A stretch of 64,000 bases of DNA, taken from contig JAODMT010000015.1 in NCBI GenBank assembly GCA_025464975.1, positions 1-64,000 of the forward strand, read 5' to 3'. Shown piece after piece: positions 32,165 through 40,771 of this stretch. Below the pieces are notes generated by a model. That model saw only the letters and a program-made list of their open reading frames with translations, ran no database searches and had not been told where the DNA came from. How positions within the stretch are numbered: position 1 is the first letter of the stretch; each line of letters begins with the position of its first letter. The position numbers and the translations under genes were made by a program. Source of the stretch: Microbacteriaceae bacterium (lineage in GTDB: Bacteria > Actinomycetota > Actinomycetes > Actinomycetales > Microbacteriaceae).

Positions 32165-33364
32165 ATGAGAAGGATGTTTCGCACGGCAGGAGCGGGGGCG
32201 GCTGTCGTGCTCGCGGCCGCCCTGGCTCTGTCCGGATGCTCGTCCAACAGCACGCCAGGAGCCACGCAAGCCGAGCCCCCAAAAAGGACGATGGCGTCAT
32301 CGGTCGGCTCCGGCGAAGGCCAGCTCAACCTGATTGCGTGGGCCGGGTACACGGAAGATGGCAGCAACGACAAGACGGTCGACTGGGTGCATCCGTTCGA
32401 GGCGCAGACAGGCTGCACGGTGCACACCACCTACGGTGCGACCTCGGATGACATGGTGCAGCTCATGCGCACCGGACAATACGACGGGGTATCCGCGTCG
32501 GGCGACGCCACCTTGCGACTCATCTACGCGGGCGACGTGGCTCCGGTGAACACCAAGCTCGTGCCGAACTACAAGACGATCTCGTCGTTCCTGAAGAACG
32601 GCAACTGGAACTCCGTGAACGGGCAGATGTACGGCATCCCCCACGGCTGGGGTGCCAACCTGCTGATGTACACGCCGTCCGTGGTGACGCCGGCGCCGAC
32701 ATCATGGTCTGCCGTCTTCGACGATGCGAGCAAGTACGAAGGCAAGGTCACGGCGTACGACTCGCCTATCTATATCGCTGACGCGGCGCTCTACCTCAAA
32801 TCGTCCGACCCCTCACTCGGCATCACTGACCCATACTCGCTCACGACGAAGCAGCTCGACGCGGCCGTCGCGCTGCTCAAGAAGCAGAACGCCAGCGTCG
32901 GCGAGTACTGGTCTGACTACACCAAGGCGGTGCAGGCATTCGAGTCCGGCACCTCGGTCGTCGGCACGACATGGCAGGTCATCGCCAACCTGATCAATTC
33001 CGATGCCACGGTCAAGGTCGAAACCGTCGTCCCCAAGGAGGGCGTCACCGGATGGTCGGACACCTGGATGATCTCGTCCAAGTCCAAGCACCCCAACTGC
33101 ATGTACAAGTGGATGAACTACATCGCCTCGCCCTCAGTGAACGCCCAAGTCACCGAATGGTACGGTGAAGCGCCCGCCCAGACCCTTGCCTGTGCGGAGA
33201 TGAGCGACCCCAACTTCTGCGCTGACTACCACGCCACCGACGAGGCATATGCGGCGAAGATCCACTACTGGACGACGCCTACCAAGCAGTGCGTCGACGG
33301 CAAGGGTGACAACTGCACCTCGTACACCGACTGGGTGAACGCATGGCAGCGGATCAGGGGCTAG
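32165..33364 (+). CDS. ABC transporter substrate-binding lipoprotein (PotD-like)
   Basis: A 399-aa extracytoplasmic binding protein. The signal peptide ends in the lipobox LALSGC, giving a lipid-anchored protein. The following fold is of the spermidine/putrescine-binding class (LNLIAWAGYTEDG, YGATSDDMVQLM, YGIPHGWGANLLMY). ATG at 32165 has GAAGGAGAGG upstream, a better site than an earlier in-frame ATG at 32138. The last 22 bp overlap the first permease. The ligand is inferred from the family to be a polyamine or similar small cation, and is not proven. Confidence 0.85.
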   Translation: MRRMFRTAGAGAAVVLAAALALSGCSSNSTPGATQAEPPKRTMASSVGSGEGQLNLIAWAGYTEDGSNDKTVDWVHPFEAQTGCTVHTTYGATSDDMVQLMRTGQYDGVSASGDATLRLIYAGDVAPVNTKLVPNYKTISSFLKNGNWNSVNGQMYGIPHGWGANLLMYTPSVVTPAPTSWSAVFDDASKYEGKVTAYDSPIYIADAALYLKSSDPSLGITDPYSLTTKQLDAAVALLKKQNASVGEYWSDYTKAVQAFESGTSVVGTTWQVIANLINSDATVKVETVVPKEGVTGWSDTWMISSKSKHPNCMYKWMNYIASPSVNAQVTEWYGEAPAQTLACAEMSDPNFCADYHATDEAYAAKIHYWTTPTKQCVDGKGDNCTSYTDWVNAWQRIRG

Positions 33365-34218
33365 CTCCGACGCGCTCGTCCAGCTACCTTTCCACGAGAC
33401 CCAAGGCGCGGTTGGCGCTGCTTCTCAGCGTCCCGCTGCTGTGGCTCGTGGTGATGTACCTCGGGTCGATCGTGGTCATGCTCGTTTCGGCGTTCTGGAC
33501 GGTCGACAGCTTCACCGGCGCCGTCGTGCAGACCTTCACCCTCGATAACATTGTTCGCCTGTTCACAGACCCGCTTTACGGAACGGTCGCGCTGCGCACC
33601 ATCCTTGTCGCCGTCGGGGTGACCCTTATAGACGTGGTGATCGCCGTTCCGATGGCGCTCTTCATCAGCAAGGTAGCGTCGCCGCGTGCGCGGGTGGCGC
33701 TGCTCGTCGCGGTCACCACCCCGCTCTGGGCGAGTTATCTCGTGAAGGCATATGCGTGGCGCATCTTGCTCGCTCCGAACGGCCCGCTCGCATTCGTCAC
33801 CGGCGGAAACACGCCGGGCTACGGACTCCCAGCGACCGTCATCACACTCGCCTACCTGTGGCTGCCGTACATGATTATTCCGGTGTATGCCGGGTTCGAT
33901 CGGGTGTCCGACTCACTCGTGGAGGCTAGCTTTGACCTCGGCGCGGGTGCCTGGCGAACGGTGCGCTCGATCACTCTGCCGCTGGTGTTCCCGGCCATCG
34001 CGGCCGGCTCCATCTTCACATTCTCGCTCACGCTCGGGGACTACATCGCAGTCGGGATCGTCGGGGGCAAGACCCAGCTGCTCGCGAACCTCATCTACGG
34101 GCAGCTGGTGACGGCGAACAACCAGCCGTTCGCGGCCGCGCTCTCGCTCATCCCGCTCGCCGCGATCATCCTGTACCTGTTCGCGATGCGACGCACCGGC
34201 GCCCTGGAGAACGTGTGA
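33343..34218 (+). CDS. ABC transporter permease (PotB-like)
   Basis: A 291-aa inner-membrane permease with about six membrane helices. The ATPase-coupling EAA-like loop is visible as EASFDLGAGAWRTVRSITLPLVFPAI. It starts within the last 22 bp of the binding-protein gene and is coupled to the second permease, whose ATG shares the A of its stop codon. Confidence 0.88.
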   Translation: MAADQGLAPTRSSSYLSTRPKARLALLLSVPLLWLVVMYLGSIVVMLVSAFWTVDSFTGAVVQTFTLDNIVRLFTDPLYGTVALRTILVAVGVTLIDVVIAVPMALFISKVASPRARVALLVAVTTPLWASYLVKAYAWRILLAPNGPLAFVTGGNTPGYGLPATVITLAYLWLPYMIIPVYAGFDRVSDSLVEASFDLGAGAWRTVRSITLPLVFPAIAAGSIFTFSLTLGDYIAVGIVGGKTQLLANLIYGQLVTANNQPFAAALSLIPLAAIILYLFAMRRTGALENV

Positions 34219-35030
34219 TGAAACTGCCCAGCGCGCTGCGCATCACGCTCTACATTTGGATGGGCATCGGCCTGGCCATCCTCTACATCCCTCTGCTGCT
34301 TATCGTGCTGAATTCGTTCAACAGTTCTCGCACGTTCGGCTTTCCGCCCACCGGCTTCACGATCGAGTGGTGGCAGAGAGCCGTCTCCAGCAGCGGCGCC
34401 CTCAGCGCCCTCGGCACCTCGGTGCTCGCCGGGGTCTGTGCGATGCTCATCGCGCTGGCGCTCGGCACGATGGCGGCGTTTGCCGTGCAGCGATACACGT
34501 TCTTCGGCCGAACTACCATCAGCTTCCTTGTGGTACTGCCGATCACCCTGCCTGGAATCGTCACCGGCATCGCGCTCAACGCGACCTTCGTGCAGGTGCT
34601 CGGGCCTTTCGGGGTTGCTCTCGGGCTCGCCACCGTCATCATTGGCCACGCGACTTTCTGCATCGTCATCGTCTACAACAACGTGCAGGCGCGCTTGCGG
34701 CGGATGGGCACCTCGCTCGAGGAGGCCTCGTCTGACCTCGGTGCCAACGGCTGGCAGTCCTTCTGGCGGGTGACCTTTCCTGGCGTGCGGGGCGCATTGG
34801 TGGCGGGGGCGGTGCTGGCGTTCGCGCTCAGTTTCGACGAGATCGTGGTGACGACATTCACGGCTGGCCCGGCGATCCAGACGCTGCCGCTCTGGATATT
34901 CAGCAACCTGTTCCGGCCCAACCAAGCGCCGGTCGTCAACGTCGTCGCCGCTGTGCTGGCCGTCGCCGCTGTCGTTCCGGTCTGGTTGGCGCAGCGCTTC
35001 TCTGGCGACTCGACCACCAGTCGGGTGTGA
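34218..35030 (+). CDS. ABC transporter permease (PotC-like)
   Basis: A 270-aa permease with six predicted helices and the coupling loop EEASSDLGANGWQSFWRVTFPGVRGA. Together with the preceding permease it would form the channel of a polyamine-type importer. ATG at 34218 overlaps the previous stop (TGATG); an in-frame GTG immediately before is an alternative. It is the last gene before the right-hand 81-bp repeat. Confidence 0.88.
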   Translation: MKLPSALRITLYIWMGIGLAILYIPLLLIVLNSFNSSRTFGFPPTGFTIEWWQRAVSSSGALSALGTSVLAGVCAMLIALALGTMAAFAVQRYTFFGRTTISFLVVLPITLPGIVTGIALNATFVQVLGPFGVALGLATVIIGHATFCIVIVYNNVQARLRRMGTSLEEASSDLGANGWQSFWRVTFPGVRGALVAGAVLAFALSFDEIVVTTFTAGPAIQTLPLWIFSNLFRPNQAPVVNVVAAVLAVAAVVPVWLAQRFSGDSTTSRV

Positions 35031-35480
35031 ACGGCAACGGTGCTTATCCGCCGACGCCGTCCGGAGGAGGCCTCAGCGATCGGGTTCCGGAGGATTGGGT
35101 GGCTTCAACCACCGCACTGGCGGGAGAGTCTGAACGAGGACGTCCACCCCGCGGATTTGCTCGCGGTGGTCGTCGGGCAGGAGGCCCCTAAAGTACTGCT
35201 CTACGTACTGGGTCCTGGAAACGCGTTCGCAGATATTTGCGGGCGCGTTTTCGTCTTTCCGGCGGCTGTTTCGGCGCGGATCATCTTCCGCTTGTCGGTG
35301 CAGGGCGTGCAGCTGTCCCAGCCTGACTGGCTAGTGCGGTCGGCACGATGGCCGGAGGCCGGCGCCTACGGCATCGCCGGCGCGACATCCTGCGGGGCAT
35401 TCTGACCGCATCGGGGGTTGCAGGGTCGAGCGCGCCGGACGATATTGAGGCGGACGATAGACGATTGAAGGAGGACGACG
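35031..35480. other. Intergenic region between the transporter cassette and the formate dehydrogenase gene
   Basis: This 450-bp stretch contains the second 81-bp repeat with its terminator stem and, at its end, a strong GAAGGAGG ribosome site for the next gene. I see no credible gene. A 14-bp match (GTTGCAGGGTCGAG at 35415 and at 30702) is shared with the left border beyond the main repeat. Confidence 0.6.
35183..35263 (+). repeat. 81-bp direct repeat, copy 2 (right border of transporter cassette)
   Basis: 79 of 81 bases match copy 1 at 30472-30552. It keeps the 13-position terminator stem (35219-35250), which may now end the transporter operon. No tRNA end precedes this copy, so copy 1 is likely the ancestral location relative to tRNA-Ser. 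Confidence 0.85.
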
Positions 35481-36647
35481 GTGAAAATTATTGCTGTGTT
35501 GTATCCCGATCCGGTCACGGGTTATCCGCCGGCCTATGCGCGGGACTCGATTCCCGTGATCGAACGCTATCCGAATGGTCAGACGCTGCCCTCGCCGCAG
35601 GCGATCGACTTCACGCCCGGTGAGTTGCTCGGTTGCGTGTCGGGTGGCCTTGGTCTGGTCTCCTGGCTCGAGGGACTTGGCCACACCGTCGTCGTCACGA
35701 GTGACAAGGAAGGCCCCGATTCGGAGTTCGAGCGTGAGCTGCCCGACGCGGACGTCGTGATTTCCCAGCCGTTCTGGCCCGCCTACCTGACCGCCGAACG
35801 GCTGGAGAAGGCGAAAAACCTCAAGCTCGCAATCACCGCGGGCATCGGAAGCGACCACGTCGACCTGAAGACCGCGATCGAGAAGGGCATGACGGTGGCC
35901 GAGGTCACTTACAGCAACAGCATTGCTGTGGCCGAGCACACTGTTATGCAGGTCCTCGCCCTCGTGCGGGATTACATCCCGCAATACAAGATCGTCACGG
36001 AGGGCGGGTGGAACATTGCCGACGCCGTGCAACGCTCCTACGAACTGGAAGGTATGGACGTCGGCGTGTTCGGCGCCGGCCGGATCGGCCGCGCCGTTCT
36101 CGAGCGGCTGGCACCGTTCGGCGTGCACCTGCACTACAGCGATCGCTTTCATCTGCCCGACGAGGTAGAGAAGAGCCTGGCCCTCACCTTCCACGACGAC
36201 ATCCACGACCTGGCGAAAGACATTGACGTGCTCACCGTGCACGCCCCGCTCACAGACGAGACTCGCGGCCTGATTGACGACGAACTGCTCGGCACGATGC
36301 GCCGTGGCTCCTATATCGTGAATCCGGCCCGCGGTTCGATCGCGGATCGGGACGCCATCGTGCGAGCCCTGGAGTCGGGGCAGCTTGCCGGGTACGCCGG
36401 TGATGTGTGGTACCCGCAGCCGGCACCCGCCGATCATCCCTGGCGCACGATGCCCCACCACGGCATGACCCCGCACACCTCGGGAAGCTCGCTGCCCTCC
36501 CAAGCGCGCTATGCCGCCGGCACCCGCGAGATCCTCGAGGACTGGTTCGCTGAACGCGAGATCCGGCCCGAATACACCATCGTCAAGGGCGGAGCTTACG
36601 CCGGTACCGGGGCACGCTCCTACGCCGCCAAACCAGCCCAGTCCTAA
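35481..36647 (+). CDS. fdh: NAD-dependent formate dehydrogenase
   Basis: Soluble metal-free formate dehydrogenase (388 aa) that oxidises formate to CO2 with NAD+. The sequence follows the well-studied Pseudomonas enzyme closely and even keeps its numbering for the catalytic residues: R284 (NPARG), Q313 (WYPQPAP) and H332 (GMTPHTSGSS). ITAGIGSDHVDL and the NAD site GVFGAGRIG are clear. The GTG start has GAAGGAGG 5 nt upstream. Such enzymes serve formate detoxification or C1 energy metabolism. No formate transporter or folate C1 genes are adjacent. Confidence 0.95.
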   Translation: MKIIAVLYPDPVTGYPPAYARDSIPVIERYPNGQTLPSPQAIDFTPGELLGCVSGGLGLVSWLEGLGHTVVVTSDKEGPDSEFERELPDADVVISQPFWPAYLTAERLEKAKNLKLAITAGIGSDHVDLKTAIEKGMTVAEVTYSNSIAVAEHTVMQVLALVRDYIPQYKIVTEGGWNIADAVQRSYELEGMDVGVFGAGRIGRAVLERLAPFGVHLHYSDRFHLPDEVEKSLALTFHDDIHDLAKDIDVLTVHAPLTDETRGLIDDELLGTMRRGSYIVNPARGSIADRDAIVRALESGQLAGYAGDVWYPQPAPADHPWRTMPHHGMTPHTSGSSLPSQARYAAGTREILEDWFAEREIRPEYTIVKGGAYAGTGARSYAAKPAQS

Positions 36648-36702
36648 TGGATGATTGAGCGTGCTTCCCTAGACGGTTGGTCGGGCTCGTGGAGGCTGGA
36701 GC

Positions 36703-37119
36703 ATGAGCGGCTGGCTCGGCGTGGTGTCGCGCAGCCATGTGGAGCGCGGTGTGCGGCTCGGTATCGCGCAGGTCATGCATGGCAGTCGCGCCGGCCTGGC
36801 CCGAATGAAGCCGGGCGATTGGCTCGTGTACTACTCGCCGCGCACCTCCTACCCGGACGGCGAACCGCTCAAGGCGTTCACCGCGATCGGACGGATCGCA
36901 GACGACGAGATCTGGCAGGCCGACGAAGGCGACTTCCGCCCCTATCGTCGCCGAGTCGACTACCTCGCACTCGAACGCGAGGTGCCCCTCGCTGAGGTGT
37001 CCGCGAAACTCGAGTTGACCGCGGTGCCGAACTGGGGATATCAGCTCCGCCGTGGGCTGATCCCGCTGGCGGAGACCGACCTCCGAGTCATCCGGGACGC
37101 CGCGTCGAGAGCCGCATGA
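36703..37119 (+). CDS. EVE domain-containing protein
   Basis: A 138-aa protein consisting of a single EVE (PUA-like) domain. WLGVVSRSHVERGVRLGIAQV at the start, GDWLVYYSPRT in the middle and NWGYQLRRGLIPL near the end are characteristic. EVE and YTH-like domains bind modified nucleotides in DNA or RNA, and some stand-alone EVE proteins are linked to RNA modification or phage defence; the role here is unknown. It begins 55 bp after fdh on the same strand. Confidence 0.82.
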   Translation: MSGWLGVVSRSHVERGVRLGIAQVMHGSRAGLARMKPGDWLVYYSPRTSYPDGEPLKAFTAIGRIADDEIWQADEGDFRPYRRRVDYLALEREVPLAEVSAKLELTAVPNWGYQLRRGLIPLAETDLRVIRDAASRAA

Positions 37120-37295
37120 CGCCGCCGCGAGGACTACACAGCGAATTTCGTGAAGCTCACCCGGATGGCCGCCCACTCATCTGAGAGCACGGATTGCGTG
37201 CAATCGAAAATTCGTCGTCTCTGCCCTAGCAACATGCCGCCAATGGGAGCACATTGGACTGTGACCGATCATGCCGGGCCGGAAGGTGTTGTCAC

Positions 37296-37592
37296 ATGGG
37301 AAAGCTGCAATGCGGGTGCGCTTTCGAGGTCGACTTCGATGATCGCCTGCTCGCGCACCTTCAGGCAGTTATCGGCGACAAGCTCCGCCGGGGCGAAAGC
37401 TTCTTCCTGACATGGCACGACGAGGTAGGCGGTGGAATTAGCACCGTCTGGCTGGAACGAGGGGCGCCACTCGCGTTTCGCTACCGGGGCGGCGGAGTGA
37501 CCGATTTGAATGACGAATGGGTGAGCATCCTCGCGGAATCCGCGGACAGCCCTCAAGGCTTGCGGGTCACCGAGGAGCCCCGGTCGAGCTAG
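37296..37592 (+). CDS. DUF7882 family small protein
   Basis: A 98-aa soluble protein starting MGKLQCGCAFEVDFDDRLLAHLQ, with GESFFLTWHDEVGGGISTVWL in the middle and a C-terminal GLRVTEEP. This pattern matches a small protein family repeated in Microbacteriaceae genomes (DUF7882), sometimes labelled as DNA-ligase-related without good evidence. Function unknown. GGAAGG upstream of ATG 37296 is the likely ribosome site. It faces a 38-aa gene on the other strand with a 7-bp gap. Confidence 0.7.
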   Translation: MGKLQCGCAFEVDFDDRLLAHLQAVIGDKLRRGESFFLTWHDEVGGGISTVWLERGAPLAFRYRGGGVTDLNDEWVSILAESADSPQGLRVTEEPRSS

Positions 37593-37599
37593 GGCCCTG

Positions 37600-37716
37600 T
37601 CACGTGAGCCTCGCGACTCTGCACACCGGGCAGACCCAGTAGGGGTGCGCCTCGGTGCCTCCCACCTCCATCCGGGAGGAGCAAGAGGGACAGTCTCGGG
37701 ACTCGGGCAGGTCCAT
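37600..37716 (-). CDS. 38-aa zinc-ribbon protein (two CxxC knuckles)
   Basis: A short minus-strand frame encodes MDLPESRDCPSCSSRMEV followed by 20 more residues ending VCPVCRVARLT. CPSC (residues 9-12) and CPVC (29-32) are spaced as in a zinc ribbon. TACGCT stands exactly 6 nt before the ATG, which fits a leaderless start. The two CxxC pairs with a 16-residue spacer make it unlikely to be chance. I do not recognise a named family. Confidence 0.6.
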   Translation of the reverse strand: MDLPESRDCPSCSSRMEVGGTEAHPYWVCPVCRVARLT

Positions 37717-37800
37717 GGGGGGAGCGTATGCCTGCTCCCGTCCGCCTGGAAGAGGGTTGACGGCCCGTGCTGTGGGAGTGGAGATTTCGCGGAGAAAGGA

Positions 37801-38781
37801 TTAGTCCCAGCGGTCAGCCCGGTGGTCTGCCGAGATGCGGCGGATGGTCCCCGACGTGCTGCGCAGAATGATGCTCTCCGTGTGGACCGTGTTGCCGTGC
37901 CGGCGCACACCCCGCACCAGGCCACCATCGGTGACGCCGGTGGCGACGAAATACGTGTTGTCGCTGCGAACGAGAGAATCGGCGTCATACACGCGATCGA
38001 AGTCGAGGCCAGCGTCCAGCCCGCGCTGGCGCTCGCCGTCGTTTTGCGGTAGGAGCATCGTCTGGATGACCCCTCCGAGGGCCTTGATCGCGCACGCTGT
38101 CGCCACGCCCTCCGGGCTGCCGCCCTGGCCAATGCACATGTCGATCCGGCTGTCCGGACGGGCGGCGTTGATGCCGCCGGCGACGTCGCCATCGAGCAGC
38201 AGTTGCGTACCGGCCCCGGTCGCGCGGATCTCGTCGATCAGTCCCGCGTGCCGCTGGCGATCCAGCACGGCGATCCTCATCTCGGACACTGGCTTTCCCT
38301 TTGCCTCGGCCAGCGCGAGAATGTTGCGCGCGACCGACTGCCGGATGTCGATGACGTCGCGGCCTTCCGACGAGGTGACGATCTTGTTCATGTAGAACAC
38401 CGTCGAGGCATCCAGCATGCTCCCCCGATCGGCGGCGGCGATCATAGAGATCGCGTTCTGCCTGCCGTTGGCCACGAGGGAGGTGCCGTCGATGGGGTCG
38501 ACGGCAATGTCGCACGCCGGCCCGTGTCCGGTGCCGACGACCTCCCCGTTGAAAAGCATCGGAGCGGCATCCTTCTCGCCCTCACCGATGACCACGAGCC
38601 CGGCGAAATCGACGGTGCCGAGAAACAGCCGCATGGCGTCGACGGCCGCGCCGTCGGCGGCTAGCTTGTCGCCCTTGCCGACCCACAGCGACGACCGGAT
38701 GGCGGCCGCCTCGGTTGCGCGAACGAGTTCCATCCCGAGGTTGCGGTCGGGCTGCGGGAGGACGGGGGAAGAACTGTTCAC
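37801..38781 (-). CDS. glpX: Fructose-1,6-bisphosphatase class II
   Basis: Gluconeogenic enzyme that hydrolyses fructose 1,6-bisphosphate to fructose 6-phosphate. It has 326 aa. The GlpX-class metal and phosphate site VIGEGEKDAAPMLFNGE and DIAVDPIDGTSLVANG are clear, as are GGSPEGVATACAIKALGG and YFVATGVTDGGLVRGVRR. The GTG start has AAGGAT upstream on the minus strand. It is the only FBPase in the window and is monocistronic or co-transcribed with the zinc-ribbon gene 84 bp downstream. Confidence 0.96.
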   Translation of the reverse strand: MNSSSPVLPQPDRNLGMELVRATEAAAIRSSLWVGKGDKLAADGAAVDAMRLFLGTVDFAGLVVIGEGEKDAAPMLFNGEVVGTGHGPACDIAVDPIDGTSLVANGRQNAISMIAAADRGSMLDASTVFYMNKIVTSSEGRDVIDIRQSVARNILALAEAKGKPVSEMRIAVLDRQRHAGLIDEIRATGAGTQLLLDGDVAGGINAARPDSRIDMCIGQGGSPEGVATACAIKALGGVIQTMLLPQNDGERQRGLDAGLDFDRVYDADSLVRSDNTYFVATGVTDGGLVRGVRRHGNTVHTESIILRSTSGTIRRISADHRADRWD

Positions 38782-38960
38782 GGGGATCCTTGGCTTGAAC
38801 GGCGGAGTGCTGCCGCTCGGTGTGTCGCGTGTCGCATGGGGGAGGTATGACGATAGACGTCAGATGACCCATCCTACCGGCTCGCCCTGACCAGCCCGGC
38901 CTTGATTGGTCCGGTCTTGATGAGCCCAGGCCGCTACGGACAGCGCCCGGCGGACCCGGA

Positions 38961-39893
38961 CTAGTCCGACGTCGAGCGGCGGACCGGCGCGATGGCGCGG
39001 ATCACGGCGGAGTCGTCGGCGGTACCGAGCCCCTGCGCCTGCGCGATCAGATAGAGCTGTTCGGCCGAGGCTGCGAGCGGCGACGGCAGGCCGGCCGACC
39101 GCACTGCGTCGCCAACGATCCCCATGTCCTTGACGAAGATGTCTAGTCGACTGAGAACCTCCACCTCCTCGTCGTCGTAGGCGCGAAGCATGCGGGGTCC
39201 GCGGTTGGAGAGCATGAACGAGCCCGCGGCTCCCACTTCGAGCGCCGCAAACGCCTTCTCACGGTCGAGCCCGAGGGCGTCCGCGAGGGCCAGCGCCTCG
39301 GCCGCGGCCGCGATGTGCACCCCGCAGAGCAGTTGATTCACGGTCTTGAGGGCCTGACCGTCTCCCGGTGCGTCACCGACGATGGACAGAGTGGATGCGA
39401 GGTGCTCAAGCACCGGACGGGCGAGCTCCAGCGCGTGCGGTTCCGCGCCGACAACGATCAGGAGGTCACCCGAACCGGCACGAGCGGGGCCGCCCGAGAG
39501 CGGCGCATCCACAAATGCGATGCCGGTTGACGCGAGCCGCGCGGCGATTTCGGGGATCGCGCCGGTGCCCACGGTGCTCGTGAGCACGACCACGCATCCG
39601 GGCCGCAGCACCGAGACCACGCCCTCGTCTCCGAAGAGCGAAGATTCCATCTGCTGTGCATTCCGCACCGCGAGAAGCAGAACATCGGATGCCGCTGCCG
39701 CCGCCCGGGCGCTCTCGAACGGGACGATCCCGGCTTCGGCCGCGGCGTGTCGCCGGGCTGCGTTGATGTCGAAACCGTGCACCGTGAACTGGGTCGTCAG
39801 GCGGGTCGCCATTGGCAGGCCCATCGCGCCGAGGCCAAGGACGGTGACGACCTTGGCGGTTGGGCTCGGTGCGGGGGGCGTGGAATGCGACAT
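38961..39893 (-). CDS. NAD(P)-dependent beta-hydroxyacid dehydrogenase (3-hydroxyisobutyrate dehydrogenase-like)
   Basis: A 310-aa enzyme of the 6-phosphogluconate/3-hydroxyisobutyrate dehydrogenase superfamily. The Rossmann motif VTVLGLGAMGLPMATRL is at about residues 16-32. The substrate-binding signature DAPLSGGPARAGSGDL and the catalytic lysine segment GQALKTVNQLLCG are present. Relatives include tartronate-semialdehyde reductase and L-threonate dehydrogenase, which would fit the sugar-acid genes further downstream. It is divergent from a GntR regulator, its probable controller. Confidence 0.82.
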   Translation of the reverse strand: MSHSTPPAPSPTAKVVTVLGLGAMGLPMATRLTTQFTVHGFDINAARRHAAAEAGIVPFESARAAAAASDVLLLAVRNAQQMESSLFGDEGVVSVLRPGCVVVLTSTVGTGAIPEIAARLASTGIAFVDAPLSGGPARAGSGDLLIVVGAEPHALELARPVLEHLASTLSIVGDAPGDGQALKTVNQLLCGVHIAAAAEALALADALGLDREKAFAALEVGAAGSFMLSNRGPRMLRAYDDEEVEVLSRLDIFVKDMGIVGDAVRSAGLPSPLAASAEQLYLIAQAQGLGTADDSAVIRAIAPVRRSTSD

Positions 39894-39970
39894 GGCTCGA
39901 TCTTTCGATGAGGTCTCTCGACCGGAGTGATAATGGAGAGTTAGCGAATTCTCAGGTTAAACTTGGGTAC

Positions 39971-39993
39971 GTCAGACATCTTATATTTCTGTC
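39971..39993. promoter_or_regulatory. Candidate GntR operator in the 39894-40030 divergent region
   Basis: GTCAGA and TCTGTC form an imperfect inverted repeat around an AT-rich 11-bp spacer, in the most AT-rich stretch of this divergent region. FadR-type GntR proteins often bind such sites in their own promoters. Assignment is inference. Confidence 0.3.
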
Positions 39994-40030
39994 ATTTGCA
40001 TGTGCGACACTCAACAGTCCGGAGCTCGCT

Positions 40031-40735
40031 GTGGTCCGTCAATCACTGGTCGGGATGATTTCCGACAACTTGCTCACGCGGATCATCGAAGGGGAGTTCG
40101 GTCCAGGGGACACTCTCCCGGGCGAGCAAGAGCTGGTCGTGCGCCACGACGTGAGTCGCATGACGGTTCGGGAGGCCGTCAAGACTCTCGAGGCGATGGG
40201 CGTCGCGCGAATTGAACGAGGCCGCGGCACGTTCGTGAACCCGCTCAACCGCTGGACATCGATGGAGGCAGTTCTGCGCGCGACGTCCAACGGTCAGAAC
40301 GACGTCGCTGCGTCACTCCAGCTGATCGAGCTGCGGCGCATGCTCGAGGCCGGTGCCGCGGAACTGGCCGCCACCCGCATCTCCGCCGAGGAGTTGGCTG
40401 CGGCGCGGGAGCACCTCGCCGCGATGAAGTCATCTCACACAACGAACGACGTCGGCAGCTTCGTCGAGGCAGACCTCGCCTTCCACGATGTGATTCTGCA
40501 CGCCTCGGGAAACATATTTCTCGCGGTGTTGTTCGAGCCGCTTTCGCGCATCCTCGCGGAGAGGCGCACCCAAACCTCACGCGTGGTGCAGATCCAGGCG
40601 AATGCGATCGAGGCCCACGCGGCCATCGTCGAAGCCCTCGAGGCGGGCGACCCCGAGCACGCGCGACTGGCGATGGATAACCACATGAATCAGACGCTGA
40701 GCGACCTGCGCGCCTACGTGCTGCAGGTGCAGTAG
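40031..40735 (+). CDS. FadR/GntR family transcriptional regulator (FCD domain)
   Basis: A 234-aa regulator. The N-terminal winged helix is recognisable from LPGEQELVVRHDVSRMTVREAVKTLEAMGVARIERGRGTFV (shown by its key residues at about 34-74), and the C-terminal FCD ligand domain has LRRMLEAGAAELAA and DLAFHDVILHASGN. The GTG at 40031 is chosen because GGAG lies 7 nt upstream and the helix arrangement then has the usual N-terminal length. It is divergent from the beta-hydroxyacid dehydrogenase. The ligand is probably a hydroxy acid. Confidence 0.85.
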   Translation: MVRQSLVGMISDNLLTRIIEGEFGPGDTLPGEQELVVRHDVSRMTVREAVKTLEAMGVARIERGRGTFVNPLNRWTSMEAVLRATSNGQNDVAASLQLIELRRMLEAGAAELAATRISAEELAAAREHLAAMKSSHTTNDVGSFVEADLAFHDVILHASGNIFLAVLFEPLSRILAERRTQTSRVVQIQANAIEAHAAIVEALEAGDPEHARLAMDNHMNQTLSDLRAYVLQVQ

Positions 40736-40771
40736 CCGCAGAACCTGGCGGCGGTGTGGGCGTTGACAGTC

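Noticed and set aside
36703-37119. EVE-domain protein as part of an anti-phage defence island
   Set aside because: No nuclease, methyltransferase or other defence gene lies nearby; the neighbours are metabolic, so a defence role is not supported.
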